A stretch of 64,000 nt of DNA from Chionis minor (lineage: Eukaryota > Chordata > Aves > Charadriiformes > Chionididae). Below, piece by piece: positions 20,655-35,600 of the stretch (position 1 is the first letter of the stretch; the number at the start of each line of letters is the position of its first letter). Both the position numbers and the translations under genes were made by a program. Under the pieces are notes generated by a model. The model was not told where the DNA came from, ran no database searches, and saw nothing but the letters and a program-made list of their open reading frames with translations. The stretch is from positions 641,599 through 705,598 of the forward strand of contig VZSF01008843.1 in NCBI GenBank assembly GCA_013398295.1, read 5' to 3'.

Positions 20655-23600
20655 AAAATGCTAGCTTTCAGGCAAGCCTTTGGTTTCCCTCCCCTGTGAC
20701 GTGGTATGGGGCAGAGTCTAAATTTGTATCCAGTTGTTTTTAGAACTGTAGGTGGTGTGCTGCTTTATAGAGCTACTTATTTGGGGGAAAACACTTTGAT
20801 GGGGCTCTCCAGGGCCACTTGTGGCTGCTTTTGTTTTGTGTAAAGATCAGTCTCCTCCTGGGTCTAGGTTTAAGGCTGTATCCAGTGGGAGCAGGTTTGG
20901 AAGGAACGCCATGGGTCATAAAACAATTGGGGTTTTTTTGTGGGTGTTGTGTTTGGTTTTTTTTTTTCCTTCCACATTATAACCCTGTGTCCTGCGTCAG
21001 GATGCTGCTAAGGGAGTCTAGTTTTTCTGTATCCTCTTAGTTTTTGGGTGGGGCAGTTGTACAACATGTTTCCAATTTGCTAATTAATTTTTACTTTATT
21101 TTCCTTTATGGGTAGATTACTTTATCCTACCATGTATATTATAAATACTTTAAACCACATAAAAACAGCCAGCAGAGGTTCATTAGCTCTATCATGATGA
21201 AAACTGTTGAATGCTTTAAATATACATTAAGCCCTTTACGTTTCTAATTATTTTTTTCTTAACATATAATTAAAAGGAAGGGTTATTAGGCATTAAAACT
21301 TATGATCTGTTTATTGCTGCTCCCTTGTAGGTGAGAGATTTCTTGAGCATGTTCTGGACTGTATTGCAGAAACTGGAATTGGAGATGGTGAAAACCACCA
21401 GAGTTGCTTGCCAGTGGTGCAGGGAAAGCTAGGAAAACTTTGACAGCTGGAATTTTTACTTTTTTTTTTTTTTTTAAGCAGATTGATTTACTGGCTTTTG
21501 AGTCTTTTTGAAGAGTATAAACAGATCCTCTGAAGATGCAATGTCTTTTTAACTGGGTGGTTAATTACTCCAGGCAAAACGATGCTAGCTTAAAGAGGCT
21601 AGAGACCCAAAAAATGAAGCATGAGAAATTAAATATTTAGTTTTTGGCTTTAAGAATAAATAGGTTTGAAGTGTTTTTCAGGGAGAAGGTGTGACAAGTC
21701 CTGGTTTCTGGCTTGAGCAGGCAATAGGAGTTTGTTCTCAGCGTTTTGTAAAGCTTAGCGCAGGTGAGACACTGGCTTTCTCTGCTTCCAACACACGAGT
21801 CGTTTCCAGTGGATTTTAATTTTGCTCACATCTAGAGGGAATCTTTTAGGAAATATTTAACTGTGCTAAAACTGCAGTAACATAAACCACATGTGCCTGC
21901 GTGCTTTGTTTGTGAAGCTTTGTGCGAGGGAATGTGCTTTGCTGTTATTTGACGCTCGCTTTGATGTTGGATGTTTTATGATTAGTCCCTCTAACCTCAG
22001 ACAGGACTTTTGGAAAACTTAAATGAGCTCGTCTATCCGATAGCTCTGTAAAGTCACATCCAGCTGTCAATCGTCTCTTGTCGTGTGTGTCAGCTTTTAA
22101 TTTTCTTTGGAAATACATATATTTTAAAAAGTCTTGGTAGCATTAGGGTGGAAGAGAGAGTTTGTGGCCTTACATGTTTCCTTGGCATATACATGGACCC
22201 AGTCTTGGAGGAGGACTTGGTCCATGGAGGAGGCGGCGAGTTTGCGGTGGCTTTGGGGTTAGGTCCCTCTCCCCTTTCCCAGTGGGAGACCTGCTCCCGT
22301 CTGGGGTTAGCTCAGCGCAGGCTGGATGAACGGCATGGCCAACGTCATGCTTGCATTTAGTTTTTAGGGATTTTTACATTTAGGTGGAACAGATGGTTCT
22401 GTGTTTAGCAGTGATGCAAGTTTTTTCCCCCGCTGCCTTCCAGGCTGGAGTAGGTTGTGCAGGTGAGGAGTTGAGTGGCGATTTTTGGGAAGAGCAGCAT
22501 CTCTTTGCCTTCTCAAGGTATCTGAACACTGGGATTTTCAGCCGCAGACCAAGGCTTGTTGCTGCATGACAGTGCTGCTTTCTTCTGGAGATGTAGAGGT
22601 GGTGGAGTTTCTGCCGGGGGTGTGAGGTTTTGATTTCTGTTCCTCTGGCCACGCTCTGAGGAGCAGACCATGCATAAGGTCCTGGGTTAAGGCAGTGGGG
22701 CAGGAGCCCTCATTTGCTCCCCCCCATCTCTTCACACTGTTTTTTTCTTCTGGTGGGGCCATGGGTGAGATTTGCTGGGGAGGACAGCGCCAGGGTCCTC
22801 TCCTGGCTTTGCTCAGCAGGAGGCAGGTGATGGTTGAAGCTGTGTTTTCTCCATTGATCTCCCCATTAGTGGCTGATGTGGATGACTTCATTTTGCAAGG
22901 AGCTGGAGGTGTGGAATAGCTGTCTTGAGGGTATTAAAATGGACTTCTAGTGTGTCTTACCTCACACTTGATGTTGTCTTGAAGAGGTTAGTTATGTCAT
23001 AGGTTGTTGTACTCCTGGCCTTCAGGGAATGAAGGGAGGGGAGGAAAGCAGCTCCTCTGAGTAACTGGCTCTTGCCTCTGCTGAGTCTTGGCTTTCTCCA
23101 GCATCAGCAATGGGTCAAAAATTGTTCCATTTTCCAATGAAAACAAAAACTCAAAGACACCAAGCTGTGGCTACGTTAATAAGTGCTGTGAGACAAGTCT
23201 ACCTTTTTGCTGGAGCCAGTTTCAGAGCCAGGATGTGCAATGGTGATGGGGAGGTCTCCCCGTCCTTTGGCAGAGCTGCCGAGGCCCTGAAGATGTTCTT
23301 CTCCATGCTTGGAAGAGCAGGACTGAGACCTGCTTAATTTTTCACCTGGCTTTCACAAGTGTAGGGTCTGATGTACAGGCTTGACCCCTGACTTCTTGTG
23401 CCTTTGCAACAGGAGTTGGGAAAGGGCCTGAGAAGATCTGAGAGAGAGACACAGGTCCTGCAAAACCACTTCTTGAACGGTGCGGGGGTGAAAGCATCTT
23501 CATGGTTTCACAATGAAATATCCCAGCAGCAAAAATTCAGTTTTCAAAGGCTTTTTTAATCCCAGTGTTTAAATATGAATAGATTCCACTTGGTTGGTGC

Positions 23601-26600
23601 AGCGGGTGTGTTTTATTAAATGCTGAGGATTCACCTGTGCGCGACACCACCACGTTTCTCTCCAAATGGATTTTCTAGCGCTGCGTTTTAAGAGCATTTG
23701 CTTTTTTGTCTCAAGCTTACGGCTTAGGATTTTGTGCAGGATTGGGGTTAGTCTTTGTAAAATGGTGCATTTGAAGTAATGCACAAATTAATAAAATCCT
23801 GGGCTTTTGCTTGTCGCATTCTAGGTGCACGTTGCCAGGGATTTCTCTTTTCTTCCCCCCCGCCCCCCGCATTTCTCACCTCATTAAAAACAAAGCCACA
23901 AATGTGCTTAGGAGGCAGATCTGCTGGGATGCCAGCTCGGAAAGGTTGCATGCGGATATGTTGGTCCAGCTTGTCGTCTGCAAATGTCTCGCTGCTGTCG
24001 CCTCTGGGTTAACATGGAAGTGGGGGGTCCGCGTCCCCCTTGCGATGCCCTGCTTATTGCTGGATGTCCGTAACGAGCTGCCTACGCCACCCAGCTCATT
24101 TGACGGGGGGCTGCTAATCGTTACTGAGGTTCACTCAGCGGGATGTGACATGGTATCTGCCTGGCTGCTGTCTTTGCACCTGGAAGAGGGAATCCCCCGT
24201 GGGAATGCCAGAGACTTGGTGTCTGGGACCTTGGCAAGGTCAGGACAGGCTGTGCCTCCGTTCCGGATGCTGTCAAGTAGCCCTGGCCCCCATCCTTCAG
24301 CTGGTGCCGGGCTGTGGGTGACTGGTCGAGAGGCCAATAATAGCCATTACTCGTTGTTGGTGTTATGTGGTTTTTAAAGGCAGGGCTCGCAGGAGGTGCC
24401 ACGTGCTGCAGCCTGGCGCTGGCTGTGCGGCTGCCTTGATGAAGATGAGTGCCCTGTCAAAAGGGTGGCAGAGCAACAAACGGGTTCCTGAGATAAATAA
24501 AATTTGTGTTAATAAACTATAATGGCTTTGGGTGCCAAATTAACAGAAGTGTGTCTGGAGGATGAAAAAGAAATGTATTTTCTGTCTCACTTGCTGGTTC
24601 TCGTCTCTTTTGATTTTCTTTATCATCAGAAAGAAATTCTTAATTTTTTTAAAGCCAGTTGTGTTTATTTTGGTAACAGTTCATTGGCTGCTCCGTCTAC
24701 AGAAGCTTTCTCTTGAAAGTACTGCAACTACATTAAAAGTGCTTTTGGCTGTCATCTTTTATTTTGCTTCGTCTTCGTTCTTTTCCCAAAGCTGGGCTGT
24801 TGTCGTATCAAATGCTCTGAAACTGTCTGGTAGCGTTTTCCCTGTGGTGCTCCGTATAAACTGGAAATAAAAAAGGAAGAAATTGCAGGATTTGGATTTC
24901 TGCAGCTTTGCCCCCCCCTTTCTCTGTGTGTGCGTGTCCCATTGAAGTCTGAGCAGCTGTCTCCATCCACACAGCCCGCTGATGGCATGCATGGATGTGT
25001 TTCTTGTGATTAAAGGGAGAAATAATACTGCAGTGTTTGGAGAGGGGATGCAGGAGGCAAGCGAGTGCCTGGGGAGCAGCGCTTCTCCCCTCCTGTTTGC
25101 CTGGTGCAGGGACCAAGGGATCTAGCAGCCCGGCTGCTCCTCCCTGCATCCTTGTGGCTTTGCATCCCTGTGAAAGAAGCATCCCGTGCCATTTGGGGTG
25201 AGCTGTCCTGCTGCGGCTTTCCTGCCCGGGGTGGGCTCCGCCATCCTGCACGGGCCACAGGGTTTTTATTCCATTCTAAGGATGCTGAAACATTTTGGAG
25301 GTGCTGCAGCCGCTCGCTACCGGCGCGCTTTGAAAAATACCCAGAAAGTGTCGAGCATCTGTCTGTGAAGGGGGAGGAAATCACCCCCCCCTCCGTTATT
25401 ATTTTCTCCCGATTGTCCTCGCTTGGTGTGACTTTGGCTATTACGGGTTTGTAAAATAGAACTGTATATGACCTTTTATCTTACAAGAAATAGGTTAAGC
25501 CATTTTTAAAGAAAGTGGTGGAGTCAGCAGTGCTGCTGAAGGAGCTGCTTTCGCATGGTTGATAGGCTGTGAAGCCGTTCAATGGACTTTGGTTTCAGAG
25601 ACAATATCTGTTTAAATTAATCTTTGTCAGATACATGCCACTGCAGACAATTCAAATTCCATTTGCTTTCTGATCTCATAACAAAAAAGCACCTTACACT
25701 GGTTCTTTTATTGTAAAATTAACTTTTGTCTGTGTGTCCTGGAAACAGGGGTGGCATAAAATCTAGTTAAAAGGCTCTGTTATAGGAGGATTCTGTTTCT
25801 TTGTACAAGGCAGACTTTTTTTTTTTCCTTCTTTCCCCTGCGTGCATTTAAAAAGACGACGAGTGTTTGAGATGGATTAGGGAGAATGCCAGCAGATGGA
25901 CCGATTCTGTTGTTGCTGCTGGCAACCATCTAAGCAGCCATTTTGAACAATGCTGATACCGGGGTACTGATAACACAAAGATGAGGATGGGATAAATATC
26001 CAGCTAGTCCCTTTCTCCCCGCCTGCTCCTCCTCCCTCCCTTTCACTCCGTCGCTCCAGCCCTGTTATTAGAGAACCCGATTGTTTCCAGCGAAATGCTT
26101 CATCCTCTTAGCTCGACTGGTGGACGTCTAGCATTGCTTATCGCCTTGATTTTCCTCATGGTTGGTGGAGTTGCTGGCAGATCGGCCTCTCCCAGGAGAG
26201 CCCGCTGCATATGGGTCCTAAGGGGAACGTGCCAGGGTGATGCTCTTTCCTCTGCCCTAATAAAGCAATGGGGTGTTTTTGTCCTTCCCGTGTAAGTGGA
26301 GGGAATTTCCTTTCCTCCTTGTGCACTTTTTAAGTGCTTAATTACAAAGTAATTTTGATGGATGGATTCTTGGGTTTTGGGAGGTGCACCATGACTTAAA
26401 TGAGTTTGAGATCTCCTTTATGCCAAAACGGTTGGTATGGGGCTGTGATGGCAAATTGAGGGAATCCCCTTTGCCTGTATACTGTCTCCCTTTCCCGTTC
26501 TCCCACTCACGTTGTCTGCTGGCTCTCAGGTATCTGGGTCGTGTTCATGTCCTGGGCCTGCTGCTCTTGGAGCTTCTTAAGGTCTGTACTGATAGCTGTT

Positions 26601-29600
26601 TGGACTGCTGGATTTTTAGCACTGGAGTCAGTGGCCTTCTATCTCTCCGTTTCCTCTTTCTAGGGAAATAACCCTTTCATGGATCAGGAAACCCCAAGCA
26701 AGCTTCGTCCTTACCTAGCAAATGACAAAAAGGCTCTGTAGTGTTTTGCAGGAGGATTTGGTGCAGGATGAGGATGGGAAACTGGTTGGGCTTTGCCCCA
26801 AGCTCACTGTAGCGTAGTGTGGTCCCAAATGTGTGATCCACAGAGCCAGCTGGGTGATGCTGTGTAGCCTTGGCCGTTCGGTACAACAACATCTGTGGGG
26901 CATGAAGGAGCATGGTAGGGCTGCAAGCCTCTTGGATGGGCAAGGTGCCTTTGGGATCTGGGGCTTGGGGTTGTGGTAGGAAGAGCCGGATACTGAACCG
27001 TGGGGGTGGGAGACAGCAGGTAGTCTTTGGCTGCGGTTTGATGTCCCAACACACCGTGCATAGGAAGGCTCTGTCCCCAAGTCCTCCCTAGGTAAGGCTG
27101 CCATGTTGTCTACCACAACCCCCCTGCGGCGTTTCCATCGTCTGGGAGTGTGAAGTGGCCAAGGCTGGGGCTGAGCCCGGCAGCCAGAGCAGGCAGGGTG
27201 ACAGGAACTGCCTCTGGTTCTTGGGAAATTGCTGCGGGTCAGGGATTTGCAACTGATTTCCAAAGTGTGGGTCTTGAAAATGTTTGTGAAGCTGAAGGCG
27301 AGCAGCAGAAAGCTGGTGTGTTCTTGCTGCCTTCCTTGCACCAGCCTGCAGACCGTGGGCTGAAACCTTTGCCTATTTACATTGCAGCATCTCTGAGACC
27401 TTTATGCCTGAGGTGATGCTGTTCCTTCTCCCACAGTTGCTCTTTCTGCAGCTTTCTTTTCAGTTAAAATTTCTTTGGGGTTAAAACCTGTATAGATAAA
27501 TTTCAAATAAACCTCAATGTACATGTACACATATATCTAATTATACACAGTAGGTGAAACTTTACTGTGGAACAGCAGATGCAGGAATTAAAAAAGAAGT
27601 TGGGCAAGTATTTCCTTTTTTAATTTATCTCCTGGATCTGTTACATTTTGAGGTAAATCTTTTTTCCTTTTGAGAAGTATCTTCTCCCCCTTGAGTCTCT
27701 CCTCGTTAAGCCTTCATTTTTTGATCCATAAGCTATATTTCATATACTTGCTAAAATAAGGGGCATCTGGCCTGCAAGTTGAAAAATCAGGCTGTAAACT
27801 TCACTTTGGAAATGTAGTTAGGGTGCGTTGGGAAGTTGTTGAGCTCTGTGAAGACTTGGGCTGAGCGACTAGGGGTCTCCACAGGTTGGCTGACTCTGAG
27901 ATCAGCTGGCATTGTTGACAGATGCTTTTAGTGTACTTGGAGAGCTCCAGCGCCTGGTGTGGTCCCCAGACACCTCCTCTCGAAGTGGCTCCTGCTTTGT
28001 TGCTCGACTCGTTGCTTTAGGAGATAGATTCTGGAAACTGGAGGATGGGTGAGGAAAGAATGCGGAGATACCTTCGGCTTTGAACGGTGGTGAGTGGGAC
28101 AACGGACTGTGCTCTTCTGCCCCTTTGGCTCCTGATGTGGTTGGACCTTAAAAGCTCTTGCTGGCAGGATGGAGAGGAACTGTGACCAATGTGGGGCCAA
28201 CTAATGTGTGATAGTGGACTTGGCAGCTTCTGGGGTGCTGCTTCTGTTCACTTGCTTCCCACTGTGGAAAATATTAGTCACTGACAGGTGTCAAGCAGGT
28301 GCTTCTGAGGATAACCAAGAACGACTAGCGGGGTTTGGAGTGCTTTTAAGCTATGCCCTCTGAAATGGTGCAGAGTGGACCTTAGCCCCTCGGCTCTTTT
28401 CTGGAGTGTCCTAGACGGCATGGAAAGTGTGTGTTGCCTTCCCTTCTGAGAGCTCTCTCCAACTCTTACTTGTCTTGAGTCTGACTCAGTCTGCTTTAGC
28501 TTCATGGACCCCATCCCATGAAATAAAATCCAGGTTCTTTGGCTAACCCCCCCTCAAGTGTCCTTGCTGGCAGCCAGTTTTTTGAGATTGAGGAGCGTGT
28601 TCAGACACTGGTTTGAGGTTGCTGTTTTCAGAGCCAGGACACAGCACGGTCCTGTTAGACCTGCCCGCAGCCCTCTGCAGTGCAAGGACAACAGATTCTG
28701 AAACCACCTCACCAAATGAATGGTGAAGAGCAGCACATGTCCTTGCTTTCTGCTGCCTTAGGGTCAGGGTGGATGAGCAGATGTTTGGTAAGGTCAGGCT
28801 GTTCCCATGCAGGTGAGGTCTACTGGGAGCGAATATTTGCTTCCCAGTTTGGAAGTTACTGGTTATTTGGGAAAAGATGGTTTCTGGTCACCTCCTGACC
28901 ACGTTGCTGGGAGCATGTGGAAAGAGTGGGTATCTTCAAGTGCATCGCTCTGTCCACTCTGTCACAGCCCTCATACAGTGCAAACTTCTATTTTCTTTAA
29001 ACTTCAGCAGAGTGACGTGGTTTGCCCATGCCTTGTGTTTTGCTTAAGCTGGAAGTTATTTGCTGGTGGCTTAGGGTAGGCTGCCTTCCACATGGGGTAC
29101 CTGAGGGGCAGAAGGGGAACTGGAAGTGTGTTATAACTGGTGCTGTGCTTGCTGGGAGAGGGGCCAGAGGGAAATTTTGCTCTGTTGCCTTTCTGTCTGT
29201 GTCGTGATAAAAATCTGCTGTTATCTAGGCCCTGTAAAATCTTAAAAACACTGGGCAGGATAAAGAGGAATGATCAGATGTTCTTGGTTATGGCTCAGCT
29301 CCTCAAGGTTTCACTGCAGAAAAAAGGGGGGCTGATATGGTGGAGTGGCTAAATGGGAATTGTCCAAGTTTGTGGGTTTGGCGTGAAAGCACTGTTTTTT
29401 CAAGAAGGGTGAGCTTCTGGGTACTGAGGTGTCTTCCTGAAATGACCCATGCTTCGTTATTATTTTGCACTTGAGTCATGCGTGTGAAATAAGGCTGAGG
29501 CGAAAAGAGCCAAGCCAAATGAAGTTAGTGCAGGGAATCAGTTCTGTTAGGCTGGAGACCTTTTCCCTGGCAGACCAGGAGTTCGGACGTTGCGTGTTCG

Positions 29601-32600
29601 CTCTGCTGACGGCGTTGTCACCTGGTGCTGCTGGTGCTACCCAGCACCTCGGGGGATTTGCAGAGGGGCTTAGCAGACGTGGCCGCTCCTTGCATGGGGA
29701 TGCCATGGTTTGGAGAGCATCCCAAAGGGGAGATGGATGCTTTCCATGAGTCATCATTTGTTCTCGGCATTCCATGTATCCAAAAGCAGCACAAGGCAGC
29801 GGTGAGGTTTTCCCTTGCCTGCCTGCCTGGTTTTTGGCTTGTTTCTGGTGGATCCTAGCTTAGCCCACAGCCTGCAGTTCAAGCACTGTGGGAAGGACCA
29901 ATGCCCAAGAGGTTTTTTTCTTTTTTCCCCACCCGTCCCCACACCCACACGCTGGTCAGCCACACTAAGGTTTCCTGGACTGTGAGGTTTGATGAACCAT
30001 TAACCTAAAAATGCCCTGAGTAGGAAGAAATGTTTCCAAGGCCTAAAAAAATCTTCCAAAGCTTCTGAAGTGGGAATGGCAGCTGTGGTTTGCCTGAGTG
30101 GCTTTTCTTGCTCCCAGCTGTGCTGTGCACTGGCATTGCTCTTGTGGGTGCAAGGGTATGTTTGGGATCTTGCAGAGACGGGAAGGCAGCTCTCCAGGGC
30201 TGGGTCAGCCGGAGGGGCCGCCTTCCAAGCAGATGTCCTCTTGGCATGAGACTCGACAGGTTTAAGACAGGATGTCCCTGTACTCCGGAGAGCTGAAAGC
30301 ATTGAAATAAGTAACAGGCTGGGAATGTCTGAATCCAGCTACGAATTCCTGGTGAAGAGGATTCGGCAATGGCAGGGTGTATCAGCAGGCAGGCTCCACG
30401 TTGACGGTGGAGGACAGCACCTCGCTGTCCCACGGTTAATGGGGCAGCAGGAGCCCCTTCCCCTTCAGGGCAATGCTGGATCCAGCTCCAGTGCTGAAGG
30501 AGACCACTACTGTCCTTGTCCCTTATTCTTGTTATTGAACAAGGGAAGCAGCTGCTAACTGCTAAAGGCAGGGACTCTTCCTGGTGTCAGCCAGATGTGT
30601 AGGGCTGCGGTTGTTAAGCTGTGGTTGCGATACGGTGGTATAGCAAAGTCAGAGTCTGGTGGCCATGGGGATGGACCAGAGGAGGGCCTAGTTGATGTGG
30701 TTGCATGTGAAACTGGAAGATGGGGTTGCCTGGGGAGGTGGGTGCAGAGACACCCAGGTGTGAGGAGGTTGGTTTTATTCCAGAGCGGGGTTTGTGGCTG
30801 TGACTTGAAGCTGTGACCTGTCTGTCACTGAGTCCCAGCAGTCCTGCTCCTGAGGGCTTTCCTAGAGCTACCACTACAGCATGGGGGATGCTGTAGCTCA
30901 GGAAGGAGCTGACAGCAGGATCCTGATCCTATTTTCATAAACAGTAAAAGCATCTCTAAAGGTTTCGAGGGCTTGGCTGGGAACAGAGCAACTGGGTTCC
31001 CCCATGTCTGGCAGTGGTCAGCAGCAAATGCTTGGGGAGGAGATTAAGAAATGGGGACAGAGCAGAGGGATGAAGCATGGCTGTGAGCAGCCTCTCCAGC
31101 CAAAGGGTTGCCTCGGCCCTCAGCTGTGATGTGGGTGCAGAAGGAGATGGTTTGCGGCAGTAGCCCTGGCCTCGCATCTCCTGCAGCACCACGATTATCC
31201 CCAAGTCTCCTTGGGGTGTAGCATCCTTTCTGCGCAGGTGGTGGGATGGTCGGTCTCCTGGCAGGGACCACTGGCACTGCTTTGGGAGGCAGCAGTGACA
31301 CAAAGCTGGTGGGGCTAAAGACGCTTTTGGAGACACCACCACTTCTCCACCCCACTTCAACATCGTCCCAGAGCCACAGGCTGAGGTTTGGGAGAAGGAG
31401 CGAAGCTTTTACGAGCTGTGGATTTAACAGGGTGTGAGAAATGTGCAATCAAAAAAATGGGCTGCAGCACCAGACTCCTCCTTCCCTTTCCCCATTGTGA
31501 TCTTCTCATGGGTTTGACTTCGCTAAATATTTTAATGCTTTTCTAATTGCAGGCTGAGTTAAATTCCCCATGCTAATATCTGAACAGGGTTAGTGGTCTG
31601 GAGGCAGCGGCATGTCTCTGAAGGGCTGCCTCATCTCGGGGTGTCTGGTGTGTTGTCTGGCCTTCTCCGAGATCCCTGAGGTTATCTGTCAAGGAATAGA
31701 CCCTTGTGTAGAGATATTTGCTGGAAAGATGAAGGGCTCTTCACCCTCCTGGCTATGACTTCTTACCACGCGGCTTGTTTGCCGTGGGCTGTGATGGAGG
31801 AGTTCATAGCCTGGGGTGAAAGGTGGGTGCAGAGGATGTCCCGTGGGCCACGCTGGATGAAACCCTTGCAGCTTGGTAGCTCATGATGCCAAGTCTGCGA
31901 GTTGTCTTTGCAATGTGGGTTTTGGGCAGCCTTTTTTGCGTTTGGAGCATGCAGCTGTTACCAGGAGGCTGGGTGAAAGGTTTTCCTCGGAGCTCAGGAG
32001 AAAGTGTTTATCATTTAAAAGGGTAACTTGGGGTGAGAGAAAAAGAAAGAGAAGCAGCCTAATCTTGCAATTTAAATATATTTAAAGATTCCCTCTGTTT
32101 GAGTTTGCTTCCTAGCCTTGATCAGAAGGAAATGCTGTTAGCTACAGAGTGGAATAAATCGAGGGCACCCTTATCTGTGCAAGATAAATTACTATTGTTT
32201 AGGAAAGACACTCCAGGGATTGAAGAATTTAATTAAATACACAGGGATTATGAATATGCATGTAAATTAGACAATCTAGATATGACATGGCTACAACTGC
32301 AGGGAATTGTTCGAACTTAAAAGTGTAATCATTCTTTTTATCGGGTTGTGGGGATGGGTAACAAATGAGAAGATTCCCTTTCCCATTTGCCTCCGCCTCG
32401 GCTGGTCTCAGGTCATTAAGCAGTGGGAATTACCCGTCGCGGATCAGCCCTCGACAAGCCCGCAGAGATGATGCGCCCAAGCCTTTCTTCACCCTAATGA
32501 GCCTCCGGAGAAATGGGGCTTGCGGCGAGGGGCTGCCACTGTCCTGACCCAGATAAGGGGTTTGGGAAGGTGAGGGGATGCGGTTTGCCTTCTGCTGGGA

Positions 32601-35600
32601 GAGGGGAGGAGCAGGGTGCAGCGCTACCAGCTCTCCTGGTACCGCCACTGGAGAAGAGGATCCTCTCTGAAGGGCTTGGAAAGACATTTGCTGCGGTTTC
32701 AGAGCATCTCCCTAAAAATCAGGGAGTGCAAGTATCGATTGATACATACATATATCGACGCATGTGATTGATTTATATAAGCTTATATGCCTTTTTCCTG
32801 TGCTTTTATGAGGTGCACCCCTACAATTTGATCACTGCTGTTTAGAAAGCGGTTTGGAAATCACAAAATGCTTTTTTAGAGACTAAGCTCTAGATCAGAG
32901 CGAATGACAGGCAAAATTGAAAGTTTTCTTATGAGTCAAGACTCCCAGGAAAATCAGAACACAGTGTGGAAACATGCCTGTGCTGCACGTCTGGGCTTCT
33001 TGTAGCAACCTGGTGTCTGTGCTGAGCCAAGGCAGGTTCTTCAAAGGACATTAACTGCAGTATATGGTGCTGCCTTCAGTGTGTTTAATTTGCAACCCTT
33101 AGAGGTGGCATCTAATGACAATGCAGAGAAATATTTTTCTCCTTCCCCCCCTCTGTGTTTCCTTTGTTTGACTTGACCTCCATCCTCTCGGTTTCATTGT
33201 TCTGCTAAAATGGGATTTCTCTATAGTTTGAGTCCAGAAGAAACTGAAGAAATAAATTGCTGCAAGCCTCCCAACCTGTGAATTATTTTGAATTCTTAAA
33301 ATAGGCAGAAAGACATGGATGTGTTATGACTTTGAACCTGACTAGTCATTAAAAAAAAAAAAAATTCAGGAGAGGCTGGATCTCAACTAGATATATTTTT
33401 TGGTTTTGCTTCTCCCTGTCTTTCCGTCTTCTGCTTTTTGGTCAGCTGGAGCTGCATGAGACGGACCTGTTCTGATGGGGGTGTTCCCACCAGGGCCCCA
33501 CTGTGGACCAGGATCAGGAGTGGAGCTGAGCTCTCTGGCTTCCTTGGGAAGCTGGGGGTGGTCTGCAGGCCAGGAGGTAATGCTGCCCTGGCTCACCCCT
33601 CCACGGGGCATTAGCTTCCCCCACCTCCTCCCCCCCCCTCAAATTGAGGGCTTATGGTAGTCGGGAGCTCAGTCCCATCCTGTTCAAGCCACGGGGGAAC
33701 AATTCCTATTTATCAGTTTGAAACATGGATGACTTTTCCGACTCCTGGCTCCTGTGCTCTGATTAAAAAACAACAACAAGCAAAAAAAACCCCACATCTG
33801 AAAATGTGAAATATGTAAAACCTCCATAATGCACATTTTTTCAAAAACCTTGGAAGACCTGCTTTTTTTTTTGTCAAGGAAAAAATATAATAGTGGGAGA
33901 ATATTTGTATGGGTGCACAAGTGCATGGAGACAGGAACATTTGTAATAAAGTATTTCTAATAAAAATTTAATGTCCTCAAGACACTGTTATGGCAGCTCA
34001 TTACTATTAAAGGTCATTTGAAGAGTATTGATCCTAAATGTTACAGCCGAATGTAAACTTTGACTGTTACAGTTATTAATGTATATTTATGATCTATGGG
34101 ATATGTGTAAAAGGAAAATGAGAATATAAATGGTATGGTGAGCTCATTTGTTTCAGGATTGCTAAAAGCTGAGTTCACGCAATTCACCTCAGTTTTAAGC
34201 GTGTCTGTCGTCTTTGTGTTACACAGATTGAACCCTATTTATTTTTTTGACTGGCAAAAATCTGTTAGTTGTGACCAAGAAAGGGTACACATACTTGTAT
34301 ATCTGGTCAGGTCCACGCCACGACCTGAGCTCTGCATCTGTTGCTAAATGTATATTGGTGAGACATATTTTATATCCAGCTTCAATGCAGACATAGAAGT
34401 ACCAAGGACTGAACTGTGTGTGTGACCGAATTGCCAACCTAAGTAGGAGCTCTGAGAAGCATCCATCTACTCTGAGGGTAATTAGAAGGTTATGCTAGTG
34501 AAAACCAATTGCGGGTTTGTTATTAAATTAATTAGAAATGTTAAGGTTGTATACTGAGAGAGCAAGTGGTACTATATTTATGTTTTTGCTATACTGTAAT
34601 GCACCTCTGTTTGCACATCTGAAGCAGAAGGGCTGTATTCACAGTGAATTTTAAGGCTCTTTGTATAAAAAAGAAAAAAAGAAAAAAAAAAAGGACAAGA
34701 AACCTGTGGTGGCAGGAGGAAGATAAACGGTGCTTGTGATATTTCAAAGTCACATTAATCTTTTCTTTCCTTTTTTTTTTTTTCTTTTTCCTTTTAATGT
34801 ATGACTTTCTCCAGGGAAATTGTCTCCTCATTGACTGCAGTGGATTAATGTGCAGAGATCAGCTCCTGCATTATTTTTCTGTTTTGACAGAGTGGTGATT
34901 TTTATATGCGCTTCCCTTTCTGCCAAGATTACAGCTTGTGTTCTTGGAGTTCTGGAAGAGTTCCCTGCCAAGAAGTGGCAAGGCACTGGAAGCCACCTTT
35001 CTGATGTGCAGTGCTAGGAAGAAACTCTCTGTGGGTGCAGAGGATGTGGTTTTGGTGATGAGGATGGGAGCCTACCGGAGGCTGGTGAGGAGGAGTGCCT
35101 GGGACAGCCAAATCCTACTGTCCCATACATGCTGGGACTTACCCTGCCAGGGTGCTGTGCATGGTGGCAGGAAGGTGCTGACGTGGTTGTTAGCCTCCTG
35201 GTGGGGGTCCGGCACCAATAGTAATGTGCGGGCATCCAAATAGCATGGAGGAGCCAGCTTTGGGTGTGCTTGTGACTGCACTGAGAGTTCTTCAAAAGAT
35301 CCTGCTGTTCTCCAGGCTTCTTGTTGTCAGTTCATTTATTTTAAATTGGTAGTTTTAAAAAACACCAGCAAATACGTTTTTCTGGTGAGCTTTGGTAAAG
35401 TTCTCCTTAAGCAAAAAAGTGACAACAGAGCCAGCTCTGGCCAACCTACGTGAAGGGGACAGATTTGGCCTTTTCTTCCCTCCCTGTGGCTCCCACAGTA
35501 TCTCTGGGCATGAACTTGACATTGCATTTCTGATGATCGTTGCATCCTGTTTTTAATGGTTTGTCTAGACAGTGCTGACATAACTATGAAAATAGTTTGG

